Part shown: one piece after another, positions 14,222-25,196 of the stretch
Position numbering within the stretch: the stretch's first letter is position 1
Layout: each line of letters starts with the position of its first letter
DNA from: Brachybacterium sp. FME24
GTDB lineage: Bacteria > Actinomycetota > Actinomycetes > Actinomycetales > Dermabacteraceae
Length of the DNA: 64,000 nt
Assembly (NCBI RefSeq): GCF_014897705.1
Contig: NZ_JABUXV010000005.1
Location: forward strand, 62,001 to 126,000
Direction: 5' to 3'
Program-made: the position numbers and the translations under genes
The notes under the pieces: generated by a model
Told to the model about the DNA's origin: nothing
Databases searched by the model: none
What the model saw: the letters and a program-made list of their open reading frames with translations, nothing else

Positions 14222-15334
14222 TCAGACGCGGGCGGCGTCGATGGAGGACGACACGGTCGCGAGGAGCTCCTCCCAGGCCTTCTCGAACTTCTCGACGCCC
14301 TCACGCTCGAGGAGGGCGAAGACGTCGGCAAGGTCCACGCCGGCGCCTGCGACGCGCTCGAGGACGCTCTCGGCCGAGGTGGCGGTCTCGGCGGAGAGCG
14401 ATGCCGCGAGCTCCGAGTGCTCCGCGGTCGCCTCGAGGGTCTTCTCGGGCATGGTGTTCACGCTCGGATCGCCCACCAGGTTGTCGACATACATCGTGTC
14501 CGGGTAGTCCGGGTTCTTCACGCCGGTCGATGCCCACAGCGGACGCTGCACGTTCGCGCCCTGTGCGCTGAGCGCCGTGAAGCGCTCCGAACCGAAGGCC
14601 TCCAGGTACTCGCCGAAGGCGGCCTGAGCGTTGGCCACGCCGGCGCTCCCGCGCAGGGTCTCGGCCTCGCCTCCGAGGACCTCCAGCCGCTTGTCGATCT
14701 CGGCGTCCACGCGGGAGACGAAGAAGGAGGCGACGGAGTGGATCTTGGCGAGGTCCTGGCCAGCCGCGGCTGCCTGCTCGAGACCGTCCAGGTACGCCTC
14801 GATGACCTCGAGGTACCGGGCGACGGAGAAGATCAGGGTGACGTTCACGCTGATGCCCGCGGCGATGGTCGCTGTGATGGCCGGCAGTCCCGCCTCGGTG
14901 GCGGGGATCTTGACCATGACGTTCTCGCGGCCGACGACCTCGTGGAGGTGCTTGGCCTGCTCGATGGTCTTCTCGGTCTCATGGGCCAGGCGCGGGTCGA
15001 CCTCGATGCTGACGCGGCCGTCGAAGCCGTGGGAGGAGGCGTAGAGATCCGCGAACAGGTCCGCGGCGTCGCGCACGTCGTCGGTGGTGAGCACCTCGAC
15101 GACAGCATCGACGTCCTTGCCCTCACCGGCCAGGCGCGCAATGTCCTCGTCGTACTCCGAGCGGCCGGAGATCGCGGCCTGGAAGATCGAGGGGTTGGTC
15201 GTCACGCCCACCACGTTGCGGGTATCGATGAGCTCCTGGAGGTTCCCGGAGGACATCCGCTGGCGGGAGAGGTCGTCGAGCCAGATCGAGACACCGGCGT
15301 CGGACAGGGTCTGGGTGCGGGGATTCTGAGTCAT
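14222..15334 (-). CDS. tal: Transaldolase
   Basis: Transfers a dihydroxyacetone unit between sugar phosphates in the non-oxidative pentose-phosphate pathway. 370 aa, the long actinobacterial type. The ATG at 15334 is preceded by AAGGAA. Motifs: [13 protein letters not shown] at the N-terminus, the acidic strand [12 protein letters not shown], and Schiff-base Lys in [12 protein letters not shown]. Lies between tkt and zwf, each boundary carrying a strong hairpin. Confidence 0.96.
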   Translation of the reverse strand: MTQNPRTQTLSDAGVSIWLDDLSRQRMSSGNLQELIDTRNVVGVTTNPSIFQAAISGRSEYDEDIARLAGEGKDVDAVVEVLTTDDVRDAADLFADLYASSHGFDGRVSIEVDPRLAHETEKTIEQAKHLHEVVGRENVMVKIPATEAGLPAITATIAAGISVNVTLIFSVARYLEVIEAYLDGLEQAAAAGQDLAKIHSVASFFVSRVDAEIDKRLEVLGGEAETLRGSAGVANAQAAFGEYLEAFGSERFTALSAQGANVQRPLWASTGVKNPDYPDTMYVDNLVGDPSVNTMPEKTLEATAEHSELAASLSAETATSAESVLERVAGAGVDLADVFALLEREGVEKFEKAWEELLATVSSSIDAARV

Positions 15335-15465
15335 ATGCGTTCCTTCCGGGCGCGGCGCGCCCTGTGTCGAACTGCGGTCGTCCGGGTCAACGAGGGCCCG
15401 GGTCGTTTTCTTCCATCGTGTGGCGGACGGAACCCGATCGGGCCTGGTCACGGGCAAGAAGGGGA

Positions 15466-15495
15466 GCGGGGCGGGGCCAGCAGGCCCCGCCCCGC
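15466..15495 (-). terminator. GC-rich hairpin after tkt
   Basis: 13-base perfect stem (15466-15478 with 15483-15495), loop of 4, just after the tkt stop; continues on the minus strand into CTCCCCTTCTTG. Partial terminator between tkt and tal. Confidence 0.65.
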
Positions 15496-15501
15496 GGGTG
15501 G

Positions 15502-17607
15502 TCAGGCGCGGGACGCCTCGAGGGAATCCTTCGCGGCGGCGACCACGGCGTCCGGAGTGAAGCCGTACTCGCGGAACAGCGTCTTGGCGTCGGCCGAGGC
15601 ACCGTAGTGCTCCAGGGACACGGCACGACCGTGGGTGCCGAGGAAGCGGTACCACGGCATGGCGATACCCGCCTCGACGGAGACCCGGGCGGTGACGGAG
15701 GCGGGCAGCACGGATTCCTTGTACTGCTCGTCCTGCTCGTCGAACCATTCGACCGACGGCATGGACACCAGGCGGGTTGGCACGCCCTCCGCTTCGAGCT
15801 GCTTCTGCGCCTGCGCGGCGTACTGCACCTCGGAGCCGGTGGCGATGAGGATGAGCTCCGGCTGCGCCGAGGCCTCCTTCATCACGTAGCCGCCCTTGGC
15901 CAGATTCTCGGCACCGGCGTACTCGGTGCGGTCGAAGGTCGGCATCGCCTGGCGGCTGAGGATCAGTCCGACGGGACCGTTGTCGCGCTCCAGGAGCACC
16001 TTCCATGCCTGCGCGGTCTCGTTGGCGTCGGCCGGGCGCACGATCGACAGATTCGGGATCGCCCGGTAGGCGGCCAGGTGCTCGACCGGCTGGTGGGTGG
16101 GCCCGTCCTCGCCGAGGCCGACGGAGTCGTGGGTCCACACGTAGGTGGCCGGGACCTTCATCAGCGAGGCGAGGCGCACGGCGCCGCGCATGTAGTCGGC
16201 GAACTGGAAGAACGTGCCGCCGTAGGGGCGCGTCAGGCCGTGCAGCGAGATGCCGGAGAGGATCGCCCCCATGGCGTGCTCGCGGATGCCGAAGTGCAGC
16301 GTGCGACCGTACTCGTCCCCGGCGAACTGCTCCGAGCTGTACTCCTTCGGCAGGAAGGAGGGCTCGCCCTTCATGGTGGTGTTGTTCGAGCCGGCGAGGT
16401 CGGCGGAGCCGCCCCACAGCTCGGGCAGCACCGGGGCGAGGGACTCCAGGACCTTGCCGGAGGCGGCGCGGGTCGCGATGCCCTTCTCGTCGGCCTCGAA
16501 GGTCGGGAACGCCTCGGCGAAGCCGGTGGGGAGCTCGCGCGCCTGGAGGCGGTCCAGGAGCGTTGCGGCCTCGGCGTTCGCGGAACGCCAGGCCTGGTAT
16601 CCCTGGTCCCACTCGGACTTGGCGGTGGCCGCGCGCTCGGCGAGGCCGCGGGTGTGGGCGAGGACGTCCTCGTCGACCTGGAACTGCTGCTCCGGATCGA
16701 AACCGAGGACCTCCTTCAGGCCGGCGACGGCGTCGGTTCCGAGCTTGGCGCCGTGGACGGCATGGCTGCCGGCGAGCTCGGGGATCGGCCAGCCGATGAC
16801 GGTGCGCAGCTGGATGAAGGTCGGCTTGTCGGTGACCTTCTGCGCCTCGAGGATCTCGGCCTTCAGTGCGGCCACGTCCTCGCCGTACACGGAATCGGCA
16901 GTGCCGCCGTTGCGCCAATCAACGGTGCGGACGTCCCAGCCGTAGGCCGCGTAGCGGGCCGCGGTGTCCTCGCTGAAGGCGATCGAGGTGTCGCCCTCGA
17001 TGGAGATCTCGTTGTCGTCCCACAGGACGATGAGGTTGCCCAGCTTCTGGGTGCCGGCGAGCGAGCTGGACTCGCTGCTGACACCTTCCTGGAGGTCGCC
17101 GTCCGAGGCGATCACGTAGGTGAAGTGGTCGAAGGGGCTGGTGCCCGCTGCGGCCTCGGGGTCGAGCAGGCCGCGCTCGCGGCGCTGAGCCATGGCCATG
17201 CCGACGGCGGAGGAGATGCCCTGGCCGAGGGGGCCGGTGGTGACCTCCACGCCCTTGGTGTGGAAGTTCTCGGGATGGCCGGGGGTCTTCGAACCCCAGG
17301 TGCGCAGGCCCTCGATGTCCTCGACCTCGAGGCCGAAGCCGCCGAGGAAGAGCTGGATGTACTGGGTCAGGCTGGAGTGTCCGGCCGACAGCACGAAGCG
17401 GTCGCGCCCGAGCCAGTCGGGGTCGGAGGGGTCGTGGCGCATGACGTCCTGGTAGAGCAGGTACGCGGCGGGAGCCAGGCTCACGGCGGTGCCCGGGTGG
17501 CCGTTTCCGACCTTCTCCACGGCGTCCGCGGCGAGGATGCGCGCGGTGTCCACCGCGCGCTTGTCGAGCTCGGTCCAGCCCTCTGGGGCCTTGAACTTAT
17601 CGGTCAC
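15502..17607 (-). CDS. tkt: Transketolase
   Basis: Thiamine-diphosphate enzyme moving two-carbon units between sugar phosphates. 701 aa. Start set at the GTG at 17607 behind AAAGGAAG; the frame is open 27 codons further upstream but those residues are arginine/alanine-rich and unlike the family. Motifs: GNGHPG, the ThDP site [12 protein letters not shown]...DDN, and the pyrimidine-domain [15 protein letters not shown]. First gene of the minus-strand pentose-phosphate cluster, divergent from ctaB with a 294-base gap. Confidence 0.97.
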   Translation of the reverse strand: MTDKFKAPEGWTELDKRAVDTARILAADAVEKVGNGHPGTAVSLAPAAYLLYQDVMRHDPSDPDWLGRDRFVLSAGHSSLTQYIQLFLGGFGLEVEDIEGLRTWGSKTPGHPENFHTKGVEVTTGPLGQGISSAVGMAMAQRRERGLLDPEAAAGTSPFDHFTYVIASDGDLQEGVSSESSSLAGTQKLGNLIVLWDDNEISIEGDTSIAFSEDTAARYAAYGWDVRTVDWRNGGTADSVYGEDVAALKAEILEAQKVTDKPTFIQLRTVIGWPIPELAGSHAVHGAKLGTDAVAGLKEVLGFDPEQQFQVDEDVLAHTRGLAERAATAKSEWDQGYQAWRSANAEAATLLDRLQARELPTGFAEAFPTFEADEKGIATRAASGKVLESLAPVLPELWGGSADLAGSNNTTMKGEPSFLPKEYSSEQFAGDEYGRTLHFGIREHAMGAILSGISLHGLTRPYGGTFFQFADYMRGAVRLASLMKVPATYVWTHDSVGLGEDGPTHQPVEHLAAYRAIPNLSIVRPADANETAQAWKVLLERDNGPVGLILSRQAMPTFDRTEYAGAENLAKGGYVMKEASAQPELILIATGSEVQYAAQAQKQLEAEGVPTRLVSMPSVEWFDEQDEQYKESVLPASVTARVSVEAGIAMPWYRFLGTHGRAVSLEHYGASADAKTLFREYGFTPDAVVAAAKDSLEASRA

Positions 17608-17727
17608 GTCGAATGCTTCCTTTCGCCGGAGTGCGGCCGCTGCGGCCGCTCGGATCGACAGCTTCCGCGAACGGACCCCGACGTGCATCGTTCGACGTGG
17701 GGAGATCGTGCGCGAAGCGATACCTCT

Positions 17728-17849
17728 ACCTTAATGCTGGCGGCGGCCGAGTACAGCTTCCGTCCAGCCCGTTGCCGCCGAGGCGAGCGCGCACGGTGCC
17801 GGGACTCACCTCCGACCTGACCGCGGTGGTGGGGGAGACCGCCTAGACT
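17728..17849. promoter_or_regulatory. tkt/ctaB divergent promoter region
   Basis: In the 294-base gap between the tkt and ctaB starts, a minus-strand TAAGGT (17728-17733) could serve tkt and a plus-strand TAGACT (17844-17849) could serve ctaB. Neither has an obvious -35 box. No ORF with family resemblance lies here; ctaA, often divergent from ctaB in relatives, is absent. Confidence 0.35.
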
Positions 17850-17901
17850 GGGGTGGTTCTCGCGGCGGCAGCGTCGCGCTCAGGAGGAAGGATGGTGGGC
17901 G

Positions 17902-18864
17902 GTGAGCGCCACCCAGGGAGCTTCGATCCGGGACGTGGGCCAGGGCGGTGACCGCAATCCGCGACGGGCTGAACGGACCGCAGGGTCCGTGATCCGGGCG
18001 TACGTGGCGCTGACCAAACCGCGCATCATCGAGCTGCTGCTCATCACCACGATCCCGACCATGTTCCTGGCGGCGGGTGGCTTCCCCTCCTGGTGGTTGA
18101 TCGTCGCGACCATGATCGGCGGCTATCTCGCCGCCGGCGGCGCCAACACGCTGAACATGTACCTGGACCGGGACATCGACGCGAAGATGAAGCGGACCAA
18201 GAACCGACCCCTGGTCACCGGCGAGATCTCCGCGCGCGCAGCCCTGATCTTCGGCATCGCCCTGTCGATCATCTCCTCGCTCTGGCTGGGCCTGCTGGTC
18301 AACTGGGTCTCCGCCGCCCTCGCGCTCGGCGCCATCCTGCTCTACGTCGTCTTCTACACGATGATCCTCAAGCGCCGCACGAGCCAGAACATCGTGTGGG
18401 GCGGGATCGCCGGCTGCATGCCGGTGCTGATCGGCTGGTCCGCCGTGACCGGCACCGTCTCCTGGACGGCTGTGCTGCTGTTCCTGGTGATCTTCTTCTG
18501 GACCCCTCCGCACTACTGGCCGCTGGCCGAGAAGTTCAGCCAGGACTATGCGGACGCCGGCGTGCCCATGCTCCCCGTCGTCGCGACGCGGATGAGCGTC
18601 GCCAAGCAGATGATCATGCACACCGTGCTGATGGTCGCCTCCAGCCTGGCGATCATCCCGCTGGGCCACACCGGTTGGGTGTACGCCGTCAGCGCCATCG
18701 CGGTCGGAGCCTGGTTCACCTGGCTCGTGATCCGGTACGCGGTCCGCGTGGGCAAGGGCCTCACCGGCAAGGCGCTGGGCCCCATGACCGTCTTCCACGG
18801 GTCGATCACCTACCTCACGCTGCTGTTCGTCGCTCTCGCGATCGATCCCTTCGTCCAGCTGTGA
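17902..18864 (+). CDS. ctaB: Protoheme IX farnesyltransferase (heme O synthase)
   Basis: UbiA-family membrane prenyltransferase that farnesylates heme b to heme o for aa3-type cytochrome oxidase. 320 aa, GTG start with AGGAGGAAGG upstream. Eight or so hydrophobic helices; first prenyl-diphosphate motif [15 protein letters not shown] with the characteristic RTxxRPL, and second loop around [14 protein letters not shown] roughly 35-residue soluble N-terminus precedes the first helix. It ends in GTGA overlap with xerD. Confidence 0.95.
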   Translation: MSATQGASIRDVGQGGDRNPRRAERTAGSVIRAYVALTKPRIIELLLITTIPTMFLAAGGFPSWWLIVATMIGGYLAAGGANTLNMYLDRDIDAKMKRTKNRPLVTGEISARAALIFGIALSIISSLWLGLLVNWVSAALALGAILLYVVFYTMILKRRTSQNIVWGGIAGCMPVLIGWSAVTGTVSWTAVLLFLVIFFWTPPHYWPLAEKFSQDYADAGVPMLPVVATRMSVAKQMIMHTVLMVASSLAIIPLGHTGWVYAVSAIAVGAWFTWLVIRYAVRVGKGLTGKALGPMTVFHGSITYLTLLFVALAIDPFVQL

Positions 18865-19850
18865 ACGAGCGCGGCGGTCCGCCTCCCACCGGGGAGCCGA
18901 CGCTGCGCCCCGGCGACCGTCGGATCCTCGAGCAGTACCTGAGTCACCTGCGCATCGAGCGCGGGCTGGCCGCGAACACCCTTGCCGCTTACCGCCGCGA
19001 CCTGGTGCGCTACCTCGCCCACCTCGCCCGCGAGGAGATCGATCCCGCCGCGGTGGATCCGCAGCGGCTGGCGATCTGGTTGCAGGCACTGCGCACCGGG
19101 GCCGACGGCGGCACTGCCCTGTCCGCCGCCTCCGCGGCCCGCTCGCTGGCCGCCGTGCGCGGCGTGCACGCCTTCCTCGATGCCGAGCGCGTCTCCACCA
19201 CGGGTGATCCCACTCGGCTGGTCCCGACTCCCTCCCTTCCCAGGCGGCTCCCGCATCCGCTCGCGATCGATCAGGTCGAAGCATTGCTGGAGGCGGCCGG
19301 GCGACCGGGAACGGGTCGGGACGCCGCCGAGCGCGCCCTGCGTGACCGCGCCCTCCTCGAGCTGCTCTACGGGATCGGCGCCCGGATCTCCGAGGCGACG
19401 GGCCTGGATCTCGATGATGTCGATCGCCCGCAGCGCTCGGCGATCCTGCGGGGCAAGGGGGACAAGCACCGGGTCGTGCCGGTGGGCCGATACGCGCTCG
19501 AGGCCGTGGATGCTTACCTCACCCGCGGACGCCCCACGCTCGCCACGCGCGGCTCGGGCACCCCAGCCGTGTTCCTGGGTTCACGCGGCACCCGGCTCAC
19601 CCGACAGGCCGCCTGGCAGGTGGTCCAGCGGGCAGCGGCGGACGCAGAGCTGCCGGAGCAGATCAGCCCCCACACCCTGCGTCATTCCTACGCGACGCAC
19701 CTGCTGCACGGGGGAGCGGATGTGCGCAGCGTGCAGGAGCTGCTGGGGCATGCCTCGGTCACCACGACCCAGCTCTACACGCAGGTCACGGTGGACTCTC
19801 TGCGAGAGACGCACGCCAGTGCCCACCCCCGGGCCCGGCGGGGGGCTTAG
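18861..19850 (+). CDS. xerD: Tyrosine recombinase XerD
   Basis: Site-specific recombinase that resolves chromosome dimers at dif during division. 329 aa. SAM-like N-terminal domain ([18 protein letters not shown]), catalytic domain with the full R-K-H-R-H-Y set: Arg in [11 protein letters not shown], Lys in [23 protein letters not shown], and the nucleophile Tyr in TTTQLYTQV. The GTG start overlaps the ctaB stop. Followed by parA and rluB, the conserved chromosome-segregation neighbourhood, so it is a housekeeping Xer protein and not a phage integrase. Confidence 0.94.
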   Translation: MNERGGPPPTGEPTLRPGDRRILEQYLSHLRIERGLAANTLAAYRRDLVRYLAHLAREEIDPAAVDPQRLAIWLQALRTGADGGTALSAASAARSLAAVRGVHAFLDAERVSTTGDPTRLVPTPSLPRRLPHPLAIDQVEALLEAAGRPGTGRDAAERALRDRALLELLYGIGARISEATGLDLDDVDRPQRSAILRGKGDKHRVVPVGRYALEAVDAYLTRGRPTLATRGSGTPAVFLGSRGTRLTRQAAWQVVQRAAADAELPEQISPHTLRHSYATHLLHGGADVRSVQELLGHASVTTTQLYTQVTVDSLRETHASAHPRARRGA

Positions 19851-19933
19851 ACTTGCCCGGCACGACGACACCGCACGGCTCCCTCCGATCGGGTTGTCGC
19901 CCCTCTGCCGCAGACGGCTGTGCCCAGCCGTCT
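19848..19933 (+). promoter_or_regulatory. parA leader: -10 box and hairpin
   Basis: TAGACT at 19848-19853 overlaps the xerD stop and could start a transcript with a leader of about 165 bases. Within it a hairpin with 9-base perfect arms (19912-19920 and 19925-19933) and a 4-base loop is visible. Function unknown; it may be a xerD terminator or a leader structure. Confidence 0.4.
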
Positions 19934-20023
19934 CTGCCCGGGCTGGGGTCGGTCCCGGACCGATCCCTCGGCGCCTCCCCGCGCCCCCGCACCAGACCAC
20001 GACGCCGACGACAGGACAACGAC

Positions 20024-20896
20024 GTGAGCTCGACCTCCAATCAACAGCTGGACATCGACCTCGGCCCCACCGGCCGTCCGATGCCGGAGCTGCCGGAGCC
20101 AGCCCCGCTCGACGGTCACGGACCGGCCAGGATCATCTCGATGGTGAACCAGAAGGGTGGCGTGGGCAAGACCACCAGCGTCATCAACCTGGGCGCCGCC
20201 CTCGCAGAGCTGGGCCGCAAGGTCCTGCTCGTGGACCTCGACCCGCAGGGCGCGCTGAGCGCCGGCACCGGCGTGAACCCGTACGAGCTCGACGTCACGG
20301 TCTACAACCTCCTGATGGAACGCGGTCACGACGTGCGCGAGGTCATCCGCTCCACCTCCACCCCGGATCTGGACGTGCTCCCGGCGAACATCGACCTCTC
20401 GGCCGCGGAGGTCACCCTGGTCAACGAGGTCGCCCGGGAGATGGCGCTCGCACGGGTGCTGCGACCCGTGGCCGACGACTACGACGTGATCATCATCGAC
20501 TGCCAGCCCTCCCTGGGCCTGCTCACGGTCAACGCTCTGGCGGCGAGCCACGGCGTGATCATCCCGCTCGAAGCGGAGTACTTCGCCCTGCGCGGTGTGG
20601 CCCTGCTGGTCGAGACCATCGAGAAGGTCCAGGACCGCATCAACCCGCGACTGGAGCTGGACGGCATCCTGATCACCATGTTCGATCCGCGCACGCTGCA
20701 CGCCCGCGAGGTGTGCCAGCGCGTGGTGGAGGCATTCCCGGACAAGGTCTTCCACTCCACCATCAACCGCACGGTGAAGTTCCCCGACGCCTCCGTGGCC
20801 GCTGAACCGATCATCTCCTTCGCGACGTCCACCAAGGGCGCCGACGCGTATCGGCAGCTCGCCCGGGAGCTCATCTCCCGCGGCGCGGCAGCCTGA
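20024..20896 (+). CDS. ParA-family ATPase (xerD-linked)
   Basis: Deviant Walker A ATPase (VNQKGGVGKTTSVINL), 290 aa, with the Walker B region LLVDLDPQG and IIIDCQPSLGLLT. This is the ParA paralogue that sits between xerD and scpA in many Actinobacteria, separate from the oriC-linked ParA/ParB pair; its role there is unsettled and presumed to be in chromosome organisation. A proline-rich stretch of about 35 residues precedes the ATPase fold. The GTG at 20024 has only a weak AGGAC upstream. The stop overlaps rluB by one base; the scpA and scpB genes expected here are missing. Confidence 0.9.
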   Translation: MSSTSNQQLDIDLGPTGRPMPELPEPAPLDGHGPARIISMVNQKGGVGKTTSVINLGAALAELGRKVLLVDLDPQGALSAGTGVNPYELDVTVYNLLMERGHDVREVIRSTSTPDLDVLPANIDLSAAEVTLVNEVAREMALARVLRPVADDYDVIIIDCQPSLGLLTVNALAASHGVIIPLEAEYFALRGVALLVETIEKVQDRINPRLELDGILITMFDPRTLHAREVCQRVVEAFPDKVFHSTINRTVKFPDASVAAEPIISFATSTKGADAYRQLARELISRGAAA

Positions 20897-21774
20897 TGGG
20901 CGCCGACAAGGGCTCGCCGGGACGGGGACCACGGCGTCGCAGTGCCTTCACCGCTCCGCGGAAGGTGCGCCTGCGCGATGGCGAGGGTGCCCCCCTTCCG
21001 AAGCCTGCGGACGAGGACGGCTATGGCCCCGACCTGCATCATGACGACGGTGAGCGGCTCCAGAAGGTGCTCGCCCGTGCGGGTTTCGGGTCCCGCCGTG
21101 CCTGCGAGACGCTGATCTCGACAGGACGGGTGATGGTCGACGGGGTGACCGTGCGCGAACAGGGCGTGCGGGTCGACCCCGCGGTCCAGGTGCTCCATGT
21201 GGACGGCCGGCGCCTCCAGCTCGACGACGCGAAGGTGACCGTGGTGCTGAACAAGCCGCGGCGCGTGGTCTCGGCCATGAGCGATCCTGAGGGTCGACGG
21301 GACCTCACCGAGTTCGCCGCACGCTACTCGCACCGGCTCTACCACGTGGGTCGACTGGACTTCGAGACCGAGGGACTGCTGCTCCTGACCAATGACGGGG
21401 AGCTCGCGCACCGGCTGACCCATCCCAGCTTCGAGGTCGACAAGACCTATGTGTGCCGCTTCGACGCACCGGGCGGACCGCCCCGCGGACTGGTGAAGAT
21501 CCTGCGCGAGGGAGTGGAGCTCGACGACGGGCCGGCCCGCGCCGACAAGGCCCGCGTGCTCGCCCAGGACGGCCGCGAGGCCGTCGTCGAGGTGACTCTC
21601 CATGAAGGGCGCAACCGCATCGTGCGACGCATGTTCGCCTCCCAGGGGTTCGAGCTGACCGCTCTCATGCGCACCCGCATCGGCCCCGTGGTGCTCGGAG
21701 ATCTCGGCGAGGGCGAGACCCGTGAGCTGACCGGGCGCGAGCTCGGCACGCTGATGGCGGAGGTCGGCTTGTGA
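20896..21774 (+). CDS. rluB: Ribosomal large-subunit pseudouridine synthase, RluB family
   Basis: Predicted to make a pseudouridine in 23S rRNA helix 89 like RluB. 292 aa. A basic, disordered 50-residue N-terminus is followed by an S4 RNA-binding domain (RLQKVLARAGFGSRRAC) and the RsuA/RluB catalytic core with the nucleophile Asp in GRLDFETEGLLLLTNDG. The start ATG shares one base with the parA stop (TGATG). It ends in a GTGA overlap with tyrA. Confidence 0.93.
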   Translation: MGADKGSPGRGPRRRSAFTAPRKVRLRDGEGAPLPKPADEDGYGPDLHHDDGERLQKVLARAGFGSRRACETLISTGRVMVDGVTVREQGVRVDPAVQVLHVDGRRLQLDDAKVTVVLNKPRRVVSAMSDPEGRRDLTEFAARYSHRLYHVGRLDFETEGLLLLTNDGELAHRLTHPSFEVDKTYVCRFDAPGGPPRGLVKILREGVELDDGPARADKARVLAQDGREAVVEVTLHEGRNRIVRRMFASQGFELTALMRTRIGPVVLGDLGEGETRELTGRELGTLMAEVGL

Positions 21775-22880
21775 CGACGCTCGTGCCGTTCCCCGTGCGG
21801 ATCATCGGCACCGGCCTGATCGGCGGCTCGCTGGGCATGGCCCTGGCCCGCGCCGGGGAGTCGGCGCAGGTCGAGGACGTCTCCCCGGGTACGACAGCGC
21901 TGGCTGTCGAGCTCGGCGTGGGCACGCTGCCCGGCCCTGAGGACCCGGACCCCGCTCTGGTCCTGGTGGCCGCCCCGCCCGATGTCGCCGCCCAGATCGT
22001 CGCCCGTGCGCTGCGGGTCTGGCCGCGCGCGATCGTGGCCGATGTGGCGAGCGTGAAGGCCACTGTGCTGGAAGGTGTGCGGACGCACGCCCGCCCCGCG
22101 GATCTGCCCCGCTACATCGGTGCCCATCCCATGGCCGGCCGGGAGGTCTCCGGCGTGGTCGCCGCCCGTGGCGACCTGTTCCAGGGCCGCCCCTTCGTGG
22201 TCGTCCCGCATGCGGACACGCTCCCCGAGGCGGTGACGGCGCTGAAGGGCCTGGCCACCGAGATCGGCTCCGTGCCGGTGACGATGGACGCCGCGGCGCA
22301 CGACACGGCGGTCGCCCACGTCTCCCATGTCCCGCAGGTGATGTCGAGCCTGGTCGCCGGCACCCTGCTGGAGCCCACCGAAGCCGCCCTCGGTCTCGCG
22401 GGGCAGGGCCTGCGCGATACGACCCGCATCGCCGACTCCGATCCACGTCTGTGGGTCGAGATCCTCGGGGCCAACGCCGCAGCCGTCGGGGACGTGCTCG
22501 GTGGGGTGCAGGAACGTCTCAGCGACGTCCTCGAGGCACTCGACTCGCTGCGCGGTTCCCCGGATCCCGCGATCGGGTCCCGCCGCGCCCTCGCGAATCT
22601 GGTCGTGGACGGCAACCGCGGAGTGCGCCGGATCCCCGGCAAGCACGGCGGCGGCACGGACGCCTTCGCGACCGTCGTCGTGCTGGTCCCGGACCGGCCC
22701 GGTGAGCTGGCCCGGCTGCTGACCGAGATCGGACAGATCGGGGTCAACCTCGAGGACCTGCGACTGGAGCACGAACTGGGCCGCGCGGTGGGCCTGGCGC
22801 ACATCGCCATCGACGCCACCCGTGAGGACCTGCTCACGAGATCGCTCACGGAACGCGGCTGGACCGTCGTCGAGGCGTGA
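21771..22880 (+). CDS. tyrA: Prephenate dehydrogenase
   Basis: NAD(P)-dependent oxidative decarboxylation of prephenate for tyrosine synthesis. 369 aa. Rossmann motif [16 protein letters not shown], active-site His in [13 protein letters not shown], and a C-terminal ACT-type regulatory domain ([18 protein letters not shown]) suggesting tyrosine feedback control. GTG start overlaps rluB. Position between rluB and cmk is conserved in Micrococcales. Confidence 0.93.
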   Translation: MTTLVPFPVRIIGTGLIGGSLGMALARAGESAQVEDVSPGTTALAVELGVGTLPGPEDPDPALVLVAAPPDVAAQIVARALRVWPRAIVADVASVKATVLEGVRTHARPADLPRYIGAHPMAGREVSGVVAARGDLFQGRPFVVVPHADTLPEAVTALKGLATEIGSVPVTMDAAAHDTAVAHVSHVPQVMSSLVAGTLLEPTEAALGLAGQGLRDTTRIADSDPRLWVEILGANAAAVGDVLGGVQERLSDVLEALDSLRGSPDPAIGSRRALANLVVDGNRGVRRIPGKHGGGTDAFATVVVLVPDRPGELARLLTEIGQIGVNLEDLRLEHELGRAVGLAHIAIDATREDLLTRSLTERGWTVVEA

Positions 22881-22888
22881 GCGGCACG

Positions 22889-22894
22889 TATCCT
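22889..22894 (+). promoter_or_regulatory. Leaderless-type -10 box (TATCCT) for cmk-der
   Basis: TATCCT ends exactly 6 bases before ATG 22901, the same spacing as at 39738, 46910 and 60495. It supports an internal promoter and ATG 22901 as the start of cmk-der. Confidence 0.5.
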
Positions 22895-22900
22895 TCTGGG

Positions 22901-25156
22901 ATGCACACCAGCGCGCCGCACGACCCCTCCGCCCTCGCGACCCCGGGATCCGGGTCCGGCATCACCATCGCGATCGACGGTCCGGCCGGTTCCGGCAAGT
23001 CCACGGTCTCCCGCCTCGTCGCCGACGCGTTGGACGGCGGGATGCTCGACACCGGCGCCATGTACCGGGCCGTGACCTGGCTCTGCCTCGAGCAGGACCT
23101 CGATCTCACGGATCGGGAGGCCGTCGCCGCGGTCGCCGAATCCCTCGACCTGGAGCTCGGCACCGACCCCGCAGGAGCGACCGTCGTCGTCGGCGGCATC
23201 GACATCACTGCGCAGATCCGCAGCGAGCGGATCTCCCAGCAGGTCAGCGCCGTCGCCACCAATACGCTGGTGCGCGCCATCCTGCAGCGCCGCCAGCGAG
23301 AGCTGCTCTTCGCCACAGCCGACCAGCGAGGCTTCTGCGTCGCCGAAGGCCGCGACATCACCACCGTCGTCGCCCCCGACGCCCACGTGCGGGTGCTGCT
23401 CACCGCCTCCGACGAGGAACGCATGCGTCGGCGCGCCGACGAGCTCGACCTCGAGGACTCCGAGGACACCCGGGCCCGCATGGCAGACCAGGTGCTGCGT
23501 CGGGACCGTGACGACTCCACCGTCTCGGACTTCCTGACCGCTGCCGAGGGCGTCGACCCGGTCGACACCACCGGCCTGGAGGTCGAGGACGTCGTCGAGC
23601 GCGTACTGATGCTGGTGGCGGCCGCGGAATCCGAGCAGGAGGACGCCCTGCACGGGGCGCCGGAGCCCGCGCCCGCGCCCCCCGTCCCGAACCGGGCGGA
23701 CACCAGGACCAACGCCGACGGCCCCAGCGACGAGGACATCGAATCCGCGCTGCGGGCAGGACTGTCCGACTATTCCCTGGACGAGGAGGACATGGCCCTC
23801 CTGGTCGGTGAGGACGGCGAGACCCCCCTCCCGACCACGCAGCGCAACCTGCCTGTCGTGGCGGTCGTCGGACGCCCCAACGTCGGCAAATCCACGCTCG
23901 TCAACCGTATCCTCGGCCGCCGTGAGGCGGTCGTCGAGGACCGCCCGGGCGTGACCCGTGACCGCGTGTTCTACGAGGCCGAATGGTCGGGCAAGGACTT
24001 CTGGCTGGTCGACACCGGCGGCTGGGAGGACCGCGTCCAGGGCATCGCGTACCGCGTCGCCGAGCAGGCCGAGGTCGCCATCACCCTGGCCGACGTCGTG
24101 CTGTTCATCGTCGATGCGAACGTCGGCATCACCACGACGGACGAGCAGCTGCTCAGAGTGCTGCGCAAGGCGAAGAACCCGGTGGTCCTGGTCGCCAACA
24201 AGGTCGACGATCCTCGCGGCGAGCTCGAAGCCGCAGCCTTGTGGAATCTCGGGCTCGGCGAGCCCTACCCTGTCTCCGCGCTGCATGGTCGAGGCTCCGG
24301 TGACCTGCTGGATGCCGTTCTCGCGGAACTTCCGGAGGAGGGTCGCGGCGCCCCCGTGGATCGCGGACCGCGACGGGTCGCCCTGGTGGGCCGCCCGAAC
24401 GTCGGCAAGTCCTCCCTGCTGAACCGCCTCGCCAAGGAACAGCGCGTGGTCGTGGACGAGGTCGGCGGCACCACCCGTGACCCGGTGGACGAGAAGATAT
24501 CCCTGGGCGGCAAGGACTGGACCTTCGTGGACACGGCGGGCATCCGCCGCCGCGTCCTGCAGTCGCAGGGCGCGGACTACTACGCTTCGCTGCGGACCCG
24601 CGCGGCCCTGGACCGGGCCGAGGTGGCGGTGGTGCTCCTCGAGGCCTCCGAGCCCGTCTCCACCCAGGACCTCAAGATCATCGACATGGTCCTCGAATCC
24701 GGTCGCGCCCTGGTGCTGGCCTTCAACAAGTGGGATCTGCTGGACGAGGAGCGTCACAAGCAGCTCGAGCGTGAGATCGAACGAGACCTCGCGCATGTCG
24801 CCTGGGCGCCGCGGGTGAACATCTCCGCCCAGACGGGCCGGCATGCCGATCGCCTGGTCCCTGCCCTCGAAGCGTCCCTGGCTTCCTGGGACATGCGCAT
24901 CCCCACCGGTCGCCTCAATGCCTTCCTGGGCACCCTGGTCGCCTCGCACCCGCACCCGCTGCGGGGCGGAAAGCAGTCCCGCATCCTGTTCGCGACGCAG
25001 GCTCGCACGCGTCCGCCCCGCTTCGTCATCTTCGCCAGCGGTTTCCTCGAGCACGGCTACCGCCGCTTCATCGAACGTCGTCTGCGAGAGGATTTCGACT
25101 TCACGGGCTCGCCGATCGTGATCGGCGTGCGCATCCGCGAGAAGCGACGACTCTGA
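22901..25156 (+). CDS. Bifunctional cytidylate kinase / ribosome-biogenesis GTPase Der
   Basis: 751-aa fusion. Residues about 20-245 are cytidylate kinase (P-loop [25 protein letters not shown]), phosphorylating CMP/dCMP. A proline/alanine-rich, then acidic linker leads to Der with two GTPase domains: G1 motifs GRPNVGKST (about 323) and GRPNVGKSS (about 496), G3 DTGGWE and DTAGIR, G4 NKVD and NKWD, and a KH-like C-terminus. Der matures the 50S subunit. The fusion is a recognised form in Micrococcales. GTG 22877 in the tyrA overlap is an alternative start, but ATG 22901 matches the family and the leaderless promoter spacing. Confidence 0.95.
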   Translation: MHTSAPHDPSALATPGSGSGITIAIDGPAGSGKSTVSRLVADALDGGMLDTGAMYRAVTWLCLEQDLDLTDREAVAAVAESLDLELGTDPAGATVVVGGIDITAQIRSERISQQVSAVATNTLVRAILQRRQRELLFATADQRGFCVAEGRDITTVVAPDAHVRVLLTASDEERMRRRADELDLEDSEDTRARMADQVLRRDRDDSTVSDFLTAAEGVDPVDTTGLEVEDVVERVLMLVAAAESEQEDALHGAPEPAPAPPVPNRADTRTNADGPSDEDIESALRAGLSDYSLDEEDMALLVGEDGETPLPTTQRNLPVVAVVGRPNVGKSTLVNRILGRREAVVEDRPGVTRDRVFYEAEWSGKDFWLVDTGGWEDRVQGIAYRVAEQAEVAITLADVVLFIVDANVGITTTDEQLLRVLRKAKNPVVLVANKVDDPRGELEAAALWNLGLGEPYPVSALHGRGSGDLLDAVLAELPEEGRGAPVDRGPRRVALVGRPNVGKSSLLNRLAKEQRVVVDEVGGTTRDPVDEKISLGGKDWTFVDTAGIRRRVLQSQGADYYASLRTRAALDRAEVAVVLLEASEPVSTQDLKIIDMVLESGRALVLAFNKWDLLDEERHKQLEREIERDLAHVAWAPRVNISAQTGRHADRLVPALEASLASWDMRIPTGRLNAFLGTLVASHPHPLRGGKQSRILFATQARTRPPRFVIFASGFLEHGYRRFIERRLREDFDFTGSPIVIGVRIREKRRL

Positions 25157-25166
25157 CGCGGGAGCC

Positions 25167-25196
25167 GGCACCCCGAGCGTGAGCCCCCGGGGTGTC
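25167..25196 (+). terminator. Weak hairpin after cmk-der
   Basis: 9-base arms with one G-T pair (25167-25175 and 25188-25196), 12-base loop, 10 bases after the stop; no T-run. Confidence 0.4.

Noticed and set aside
12626..15607. 993-codon open frame on the plus strand across zwf and tal
   Set aside because: It lies antisense to two clear housekeeping genes; long antisense frames are expected in GC-rich DNA, and the translation has no family resemblance.
15364..17820. 818-codon plus-strand frame opposite transketolase
   Set aside because: Antisense shadow; transketolase motifs are complete on the minus strand.
18861..19850. Tyrosine recombinase as evidence of a mobile element
   Set aside because: The neighbourhood ctaB-xerD-parA-rluB is conserved core genome and no att repeats or phage genes are nearby; it is the housekeeping XerD.
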